Positions 1 to 7,000 of a stretch of 14,779 nucleotides of DNA are shown in pieces (within the stretch, counting starts at the first letter, position 1; each line of letters opens with the position of its first letter). The stretch covers positions 1 to 14,779 of the forward strand of contig DAGQ01000007.1 in NCBI GenBank assembly GCA_002498205.1. The letters are read 5' to 3'. The notes below the pieces were generated by a model. That model searched no databases and was not told where the DNA came from. It worked only from the letters and a program-made list of their open reading frames with translations. A program made the position numbers and the translations under genes. This DNA comes from Euryarchaeota archaeon UBA596. GTDB taxonomy: Archaea > Thermoplasmatota > Poseidoniia > Poseidoniales > Poseidoniaceae.

Positions 1-228
1 TTCAACACAAGGAGTACACCAAGTTGCTGTGAAAATATGGGCTATTGATGGCGCATCTGCGGTTAAAATAGAATTATTGAAATTTTCATTGATATCAATA
101 ATAATTCCACCAAAAATGGCATTACGTTCTGATTCAGTATCTGCATCAGTACTTGCAGAAATAATTGTAAAATTACAACTGATAAGACTGAATGAAATTA
201 AAATTATGCATAAACTTCTCTTGCCCAT
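1..228 (-). CDS. Exported thioredoxin-fold protein, N-terminal part (runs off left edge)
   Basis: 76 codons are visible from ATG at 228 leftward to the window edge. The N-terminus has a basic start (MGKRS), a hydrophobic stretch to about residue 25, and LISC at residues 15-18, which could be a lipobox with Cys18 as lipid-anchored cysteine; otherwise cleavage near residue 25 is plausible. Residues 64-74 read HIFTATWCTPC, the beta-strand and W-C-x-x-C active site of the thioredoxin fold, with Cys71 and Cys74 as the redox pair. It is likely a thiol-disulfide oxidoreductase or reductase of the TlpA/thioredoxin type working outside the membrane; its substrate is unknown. An in-frame TAA lies eight codons upstream of the ATG with no other start between, so the start is well fixed. 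No clear Shine-Dalgarno is seen. It is divergent from the AddB-like gene. The C-terminal part is missing, so the exact family cannot be given. Confidence 0.75.
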   Translation of the reverse strand, partial: MGKRSLCIILISFSLISCNFTIISASTDADTESERNAIFGGIIIDINENFNNSILTADAPSIAHIFTATWCTPCVE

Positions 229-261
229 ATACTTTCGAAACCATTCGAGACATTATAATTA

Positions 262-290
262 TTTATTGGTTTAAAATTTTTTAAAAGATG
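262..290. promoter_or_regulatory. AT-rich bidirectional TATA-like promoter region
   Basis: The divergent gap between the thioredoxin gene and the AddB-like gene contains TTTAAAA followed by TTTTAAAA at 270-286. Read rightward, a TATA box here would place transcription start near 305-312, ahead of the AddB-like gene. Read leftward it would place one near 245-250, about 20 bases ahead of the thioredoxin ATG. The 11-mer TTGGTTTAAAA at 266-276 recurs in the other divergent gap. Assignment as TATA/BRE rests on spacing and composition only. Confidence 0.4.
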
Positions 291-349
291 GAATTATTTA
301 TGAAGATTTGATAGAAAGGATTCAAGAACCATGACACGAAGAGTGGACA

Positions 350-355
350 GAGGTG
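350..355 (+). promoter_or_regulatory. Shine-Dalgarno deciding the AddB-like start
   Basis: GAGGTG matches six bases of the expected archaeal anti-SD complement (AGGAGGTGAT) and sits five bases before ATG 361. The in-frame ATG at 331 has only a shorter match (AGGA at 317-320). The 30 bases from 331 to 360 are also GC-rich compared with the coding sequence that follows, as if untranslated. Confidence 0.5.
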
Positions 356-360
356 GCACA

Positions 361-3300
361 ATGAAATTCCAGTTTGATGAATCAAATATTTCTATTGAGC
401 ACATTCAACCAGGTATAAATTTGCCTGAATGGTTATTTAATTATAATTTAAAATTATTAAATTGGGAGAACTTAGAAGAAACCCCAATGCCTAGAATAAT
501 GATAATCTATGCAAATGAAGAATCAAGGAAACAAGCACTAAAAGAATTAAAAGAGAAAAGTCAAACACCATTAGATTCAAGCCTTCATTTAACAATACCA
601 CGGTTAATAGATACTTTACATTCAGATTTACGTCTACCTACAATTATTGATGATGATGGCATTTTATTTGAGATAATTCACAATAATTGTGTTATTCTTG
701 CTTCAAATGCAGGATTTCCTAGATTACATACTAATTTGAATTTTGCTTGGTCTAGGGGAAAGACAAGAATGTTAGATCAATTACATAGACAAGTATGTGA
801 AAGAAAATTACCATTGAATTGGGAAGCAGATCCAGGTATTATTGAATATGAAAAATTATTATTCAAAGTTGAAAAACAAATGTCAGGCACACATCCTCGG
901 TTAAGATTAAAAAAAATAATTGAAATTTTAGGGAAAAATACTAATTTAGATTTATTTAGTTTAAGAGATATTGATGGGATTATTATTCAAGATATGAGTC
1001 CAACACTAAGTTATGCAAAATTACAACTATTACAGGTAATTTCAAAATTTAAGCCGGTTCATCAATTATGTAATCCTGGCAGTTTTCGTTTAGGAGAACA
1101 TGGTGCTTATCTTGCAGATGTAGAAGTTTGTAAAAATAAAGACTCAATTTCATCATGGGTTCCCGAACATGAATTAAGGATTGAAAATAAAGAATCAGAA
1201 ATATTCCATTTAGGGCTATTTAATTCATCACAAACTGATGAAGCGCTTCATAGTATTTTATCTGCTTATAATAAAAGTCATGATTGTAATAATGAAATAA
1301 TCATTGTAGATTCCAGGAATAAAGAAACTAGGAATAAGTGGCCAAGATTATTTGAGTCAATGGGAATAAATATCAACATTGATATTGAGAAAGAACAATT
1401 CCTTAGCGCATTATATTCTCTTGGGGAATTAATGAAATTAGGAATAGGTCAAGATGCATGGTCTTGTGACAAGCTAAAAATGATTTCAAATCGTAATAAT
1501 TCTTTATTCAAAGAAGATTATTTATTTAGTCAAAAACACCCTACAAAAGAAGAATATTTCCCTATTCCTGATTATAACTTACTCGAAGAAACAGCTAGAA
1601 CTTTTCACATTCTTGGAGGCGGGGGCTCACTTAATGATTGGTTATTTGCCTTAAGTAGAGAAAAATATGATAACCCATTTGTTGAGGAAGAAATTCAAAA
1701 AAAGCTTAGAGAACAAACACAATGGTGGTTATTATCAATTGCGAATTTACTACGTCCATTACTTAACAAATCAGATCGAGAAGCTTTAGATATTGTAGAA
1801 TTCAATATTGGATGCGATTCTAAGGTAAAGTTACCCATTTTAGATGTTACAAGTTCTGGAGATGATTGGCTTTTCGAGATTGTACAGAAATTAGACTGGA
1901 AATCTTGGATGGAAGTTGATATGCCAGATTCATCAGTTGTTGGTATCCAGAAGTTTCTTCATCTACATACAAATTTGAGAAATATACAGCGAAACTGTGG
2001 TTTAAAATATCCCTCAGAAGGTGTTAGTTGGGTTGAAGAATCAATAGAATTAATCAATTCGATCAGATTATCAAAAACAACATGTTCTGATGAATCAATT
2101 AGAATTTTATCCCCTGAAAATGTCCTTGGTTGTAATGCTGATTTAGTAATTGTATTAGGTTTAAGTAATGCCGATTGGGATCTTTCAATGCCTCATTTCC
2201 CGTGGTTAGACTTTGAAGAATTACGAGAAGCGGGATTACTGAACCCTGATGAGAAAATTCGTGCTGCTAGACATTATTTTAAACATATATTATTTAGTGG
2301 TAAACAAATAATATTTTTAGACCCGTCAATTGATTCGAAAACATTCCCCTGCACTCCTTTTGCAGAATGGTTAAATCGTGAAGGAAAGGATAAGAAACAA
2401 ATTCCAGAGTGGTTATCAATTTCAGAAAATGCATGGAAAAATCATCAGATTAAAGAAAATCAAATGTTTGTATTTACTCCCGAAGAAATTATTTGGAAAG
2501 AACATCAACCATTCACTTCATATACAGGTTCAACATTGAGATCAATTAAACAAAAAAGTGGTATTTTAAGATCATTAGAACATAAAAATATATCTTTATT
2601 GAATTATGGATCTCCAATGATAATTTACGAAAAAGAAATACATAAAGATAGAATTAAGAGAGAACCATTAGGGTTTGATATAGAAGAAGATTATTTAGAA
2701 TGGAATGACAGGAAAAATTTTGTTTCAAGTGTTAATTTAAAATTAATTCCACCTAAAAAATATCCTCGAGATGCCAAAAAACCCAGAGAATATCTCAAAT
2801 GGCCTATAATAGGACGGCGTCATAATGTTAATAATTCAACTCCAAGTATTGATCCGAGGCCATTAGAATCTAAACCCTTAGGAGTAAAATTATTAGATAT
2901 ACGAAGTGGCCATTTGAATCAATTTAAATTAAAAGGACGGAAAATATGGTCTGCAAGCAAATTAAATAAATGGATCCAATGCCCTAGAAAAGGTTGGTTA
3001 GAATCAGAATTATATTTATCTAAAGATGAATCTATGAATGAAGATTTAGATATAAGAATTAGAGGAATTACGTTACATGACTCTTTTGCTGAATTAATTT
3101 GTTCACAATTAGGATTTGAAGTCGGAGAAGAAAGAAGTGATTTTACAGTTAAAAATATTTTAGACGACTCATTTGAATTAAATAGATTAATGGCTGAATT
3201 TATTAAAATATTATCTCAGAAAACCCCTTGGATTTGGCGTTCAGATGCTATGGCAGTTCATCGAAGAAGAGATTTCATAGGGATGACATTATCTGAATTC

Positions 3301-4056
3301 GAAGATTGGATTGGAGATGAAATGCCGCCAATTAATCCCAAAGGAAGAATAGGTCAATTGTTACTTTCTGAATTAAATCTTAAAGATAGTATAAATGTGG
3401 CATTTGAATGGGATTTATGCCAAAGTGTTCCTACAATTATTTCTAATCCAGACAATTCTTCAGAAAATTTACGACTTAGAGGTTGGATAGATCGTGTTGA
3501 TTTGGTACCGTTTGAAGATGGGAATTTAATTAATGAAGAAGGAAATAATTCTGTGGCTCCATTTTTATTAGATGATTGGATGCCTAGAAGATTAATTATC
3601 ATTAGAGATACAAAAAGTGTTGAAGGTCCAAGTGAAAATAGATTAGGAGAAAAGCATAAGAAAGCAATTTTTGAAGAATCTCAACTTGCATTATATGCAA
3701 GAGCGTGGGAGTTAGCACACCCAGGAGATTTAGTTATTGGTGTTGGTATTTCTGAAGTAGGAGATTTAACAACAAATAGTTTAGAAATAGACCCACAATA
3801 TAGTAAGTACCTTTCTTCTTTAGAAATAGGAAAATTAACAGAATTTACACATGATATGTACAGATTTCCAGAAGAGAAATTACCAGCAACTTCCAATCCA
3901 TTTCGTGCATGGATGTATTGGAAAATTAATATTGCTTTAAAAGCATCAAATTTTGCTAAAGAAGGTAATGTTCATCCAACCCCTGGAACTCATTGTGAAT
4001 TTTGTAGCGTAAGGAGAATTTGTGGATTAGGATTAGAAAAGAGGGGAGATTTTTGA
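361..4056 (+). CDS. AddB-like subunit of a helicase-nuclease, motor-dead, with PD-(D/E)XK nuclease
   Basis: A 1231-residue protein (1241 if ATG 331 is used), near the usual length of bacterial AddB. The N-terminal two thirds follow the AddB/RecC-like layout of a degenerate UvrD fold, but I see no GxGKT/S Walker A; the helicase part looks like a scaffold. A typical AddB segment (ADLVIVLGLSNADWD then a DEKIRAARHYF stretch) lies near residues 600-650. The C-terminal nuclease is complete: Cys874 in CPRK, His906 in GITLHD, Asp1044 in GWIDRVD, Asp1083 and Lys1085 in RDTKS, Gln1108 and Tyr1112 in QLALY, and a terminal C-x2-C-x5-C at 1212, 1215 and 1221. Cys874 plus these three cysteines match the Fe-S clamp of AddB and Cas4-type nucleases. 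By family knowledge AddB pairs with AddA to resect DNA double-strand ends and recognises the Chi-like signal; that role here is inferred. The stop overlaps the next gene's start, which supports a stoichiometric complex. Confidence 0.85.
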   Translation: MKFQFDESNISIEHIQPGINLPEWLFNYNLKLLNWENLEETPMPRIMIIYANEESRKQALKELKEKSQTPLDSSLHLTIPRLIDTLHSDLRLPTIIDDDGILFEIIHNNCVILASNAGFPRLHTNLNFAWSRGKTRMLDQLHRQVCERKLPLNWEADPGIIEYEKLLFKVEKQMSGTHPRLRLKKIIEILGKNTNLDLFSLRDIDGIIIQDMSPTLSYAKLQLLQVISKFKPVHQLCNPGSFRLGEHGAYLADVEVCKNKDSISSWVPEHELRIENKESEIFHLGLFNSSQTDEALHSILSAYNKSHDCNNEIIIVDSRNKETRNKWPRLFESMGININIDIEKEQFLSALYSLGELMKLGIGQDAWSCDKLKMISNRNNSLFKEDYLFSQKHPTKEEYFPIPDYNLLEETARTFHILGGGGSLNDWLFALSREKYDNPFVEEEIQKKLREQTQWWLLSIANLLRPLLNKSDREALDIVEFNIGCDSKVKLPILDVTSSGDDWLFEIVQKLDWKSWMEVDMPDSSVVGIQKFLHLHTNLRNIQRNCGLKYPSEGVSWVEESIELINSIRLSKTTCSDESIRILSPENVLGCNADLVIVLGLSNADWDLSMPHFPWLDFEELREAGLLNPDEKIRAARHYFKHILFSGKQIIFLDPSIDSKTFPCTPFAEWLNREGKDKKQIPEWLSISENAWKNHQIKENQMFVFTPEEIIWKEHQPFTSYTGSTLRSIKQKSGILRSLEHKNISLLNYGSPMIIYEKEIHKDRIKREPLGFDIEEDYLEWNDRKNFVSSVNLKLIPPKKYPRDAKKPREYLKWPIIGRRHNVNNSTPSIDPRPLESKPLGVKLLDIRSGHLNQFKLKGRKIWSASKLNKWIQCPRKGWLESELYLSKDESMNEDLDIRIRGITLHDSFAELICSQLGFEVGEERSDFTVKNILDDSFELNRLMAEFIKILSQKTPWIWRSDAMAVHRRRDFIGMTLSEFEDWIGDEMPPINPKGRIGQLLLSELNLKDSINVAFEWDLCQSVPTIISNPDNSSENLRLRGWIDRVDLVPFEDGNLINEEGNNSVAPFLLDDWMPRRLIIIRDTKSVEGPSENRLGEKHKKAIFEESQLALYARAWELAHPGDLVIGVGISEVGDLTTNSLEIDPQYSKYLSSLEIGKLTEFTHDMYRFPEEKLPATSNPFRAWMYWKINIALKASNFAKEGNVHPTPGTHCEFCSVRRICGLGLEKRGDF
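4041..4056 (+). promoter_or_regulatory. SD and TTGA start/stop overlap coupling the two subunits
   Basis: GAGGGGAG at 4041-4048 lies inside the end of the AddB-like frame, four bases before TTG at 4053-4055. That TTG overlaps the TGA stop at 4054-4056 (TTGA). This fixes TTG 4053 rather than TTG 4020 as the start of the downstream gene, and points to translational coupling. Confidence 0.7.
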
Positions 4057-7000
4057 AACTAAAACATAATTTAAATCGCAGTCAGCGTTTAGGTTTAGAT
4101 ATTGATAAACATGTAGCAATTGCAGCTGGAGCAGGAACAGGAAAAACAACCGTCATGGCATTAAGATATATTGAACATCTACTCAATAATGAGCAAAGGG
4201 CAACAATTTTGTTACCACAATCACCCAGAAGGCCTTTACATGGACCTGGTTCATTAAGAATGCCAAAAAGAGAACAAATAGATTTGGAAGAATGGGGGGG
4301 ATTACTTCCTTCTGAATGTGTTGCTATTACATTTACTAATGAAGCCGCAGATGAATTAAGAGATAGAATTAGAGTATTATTATTTGAAAAACAACAAGAT
4401 GAAGATGATCCTAGAATTAATCGTAAAGGACTGATAGAACAAATGCTTTCATTATTAGACGAGGCTCCAATTGGAACAATAGATTCCTTTTTCTCATCTT
4501 TACTGAAACCATGGATGGGTTTAGTAAATGAAACACCAACCAAAGAAAATGTTAGTGATGAAACTAGGCCATTATTGTCTAAATTAGCAATAAAAAATGC
4601 TTGGAGAATAAGAAATGAAAATGATGCCTTTGAAGCGGGGATTACAACTAATCATACAAAATTCATCGAAGCAAGAAATAGATTATCTACAGGATTAGGA
4701 GGTAGATATATTGCTGAAAAGATGCTAAATGAATTATTAAAACAATCTTTATTTGTCGAAGAATCGGAATCAAAAATCAGGAAACTATCATCTGGAAAAC
4801 TTGAAAAATCCGATGCAATAAAAGAGTATATTCAAGAAATGATACTTTCTATAAGTAAACCAGGTTTGAGTAGATTAGATGAATTTTATAATCTCGCTAA
4901 AGATTGGCATAATGGGTGTATTAATTTTAGTAATGATTTAGAATTAGCTAATGCTTTAGTAGAAAACAGCCGTTATGCAGCATTTGATGATCTAATTAGA
5001 TGTGGCATTCCTAATGATGATTGGGAGAAATTACAATGGCTAACTCATTTTGATTTCATAGTCACAACAGAAAAAAATTATTTGAAAATGAATTCCGAAT
5101 CTTCTTCAATGCCTAGTGGCATGTTACCTAATCATCATACCGAAAAATGGCCATCTGGAATAAAATCCTTGTCGGCGATAAAAGGGGCTAAAAATAAAGA
5201 AAAAGCTAAAGAAATTAAAAAAATTGGAATGAAGATATCTCAACTTCTTAGCGAAAATGATTTTGCACAATTAAGAAGAATGGGTTATTGTGCATGGTTA
5301 TTTAATCCAACATTAGGATTCCCTAGACATCCCAAAGGGGAATTAAGAGGCAATGAATTCGCATCTTTTCCATTAGACGTTAAACCATCAGAAAATCCGT
5401 TAATCGCTTCTATCCCACTTCAAATAAATTTACTTGAAGATTTATTTACAGTTCAACATGGTGTTCAATCTATTCTGAAAAAGATAAAACTTACTAGAGA
5501 AATACATGATTATTCAGACATTCAAAGATTAGCAGAAGATCTCCTATTAGCAAGATGTCCTGATATTTGTAGGACTTGGTATCCTAAGGGTGTTATTCAA
5601 TTGTTAGATAATTTACCTAATAATCCGTGGGAAGATAGCCATATTGAAAAAGCATTATCCTTTGCTTCCAATAACCTTGATGTCTATGAAGATTTGAAAA
5701 ATAGAATAGAGATTTTGAAGGCATTAAGAAGAAGATTTAGAATTTTTATTATAGATGAATATCAAGATACAAATCCTCAACAGTTCAGACTTTTATGTAG
5801 ATTATTTGGTAGAAGAAAATTAGAAACCTCGGAACCTAAACCCCCAAAATCAGGATGGGACCCTACAATTTGTGTTGTTGGCGATTTGAAACAAAGTATC
5901 TTTAGATTTAGACAAGCACAAGTTACTGTAATGTTAGATACAATTGAAATGATTCGCGAAATTAATAAAATTGAAATGGCTGATGAACAGAGATTAATTA
6001 ATCTAAGGAAAAAACAAGGCGTCTCTAAAGGTAGTGGCAGAGATCCTCGCCCAATAATTTCTAAAACAAAGACAAATCAATTTGTTACAGGAAACATTTT
6101 AGAAGAAAAGATGGAAGGTAGTAATGAAAATATTTTGACATATTCATTAGGAGATAATGACGAAATTTTAGATTATGAGATTCAATTAGAACGCGAAGAA
6201 GGATACTTGAAATTGTCAATGAATTATAGAACTGATGGTAAATTATTGTTAAGTTTAAATGAAGTTTTTGAAGATTTATTTTCTGAAGAACATGATTATA
6301 TTAGTGGTAATTGGTATGCAAGAGCTCAATCTTTGAAACCTTCAAATGAACTGAAAGATGAAGGTGGTAAATTAGAGTGGATACTTCCAGTTTGTCTAGA
6401 TAATGAAGATGAAGATATTAATGATTTAATGTCTCCTTTAGATCCTTTTGTGAAAAATAATGGCTCTAAATCATTTGAAAGAGAACATGAATTACTTGCT
6501 GCAAGATTAAATGCATTAATTCATGGAAAAGAATGTAAAATTTTAGGAAATGATGATCAAAACGAATGGATTAACGTTTCAAAAAATGAAAAAATAAGAC
6601 CTGAAGATATTATGATACTTGTCCAAAAGAGAAAACATATCCCAGATCTCATGAACCGTTTAAAAAATTGGGGTATACCAGCAATTGTAGATCGACAAGA
6701 AGGGCTTTTAAATCAACCAATAGTTAAAGCATTATATGATCTTCTTAATGCAGCAGTCAATCCAAATAATACTGCTGTGATGAGTGCATTATTAAGATCA
6801 GAATTAGTATGCTTTAGCGATAAAGATCTTCATAAATTAATTAAGTCTGTAAAAAATGATGACAATATCTTTGAATTATTAATTAATTTTGTTAAAGACG
6901 GTCCAACTAAAAATATGTTTGAAAGGTGGAGGTATTTATCAAATTCTAGAGAATTTATTACATTACTAGAAGAAACTTTAGATTTTTCTGATATTCTTAC

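Noticed and set aside
29..274. Rightward open frame of 81 codons with a GTG start at the left edge.
   Set aside because: It lies opposite the thioredoxin-fold gene, whose signal peptide and WCTPC motif are convincing; the rightward translation has no recognisable feature.
331..360. ATG 331 as the start of the AddB-like protein.
   Set aside because: Not fully excluded, but the SD before 361 is a better match and the 10 extra codons are GC-rich and unlike the rest of the gene.
4020..4052. Longer form of the AddA-like protein starting at TTG 4020.
   Set aside because: It would add 11 residues translated from the SD region and overlap the upstream gene by 37 bases; TTG 4053 has a good SD and a compact TTGA overlap.
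4082..4543. Leftward open frame of 153 codons inside the AddA-like gene.
   Set aside because: It is antisense to the Walker A and motif Ia region of a clear helicase and shows no protein-family features of its own.
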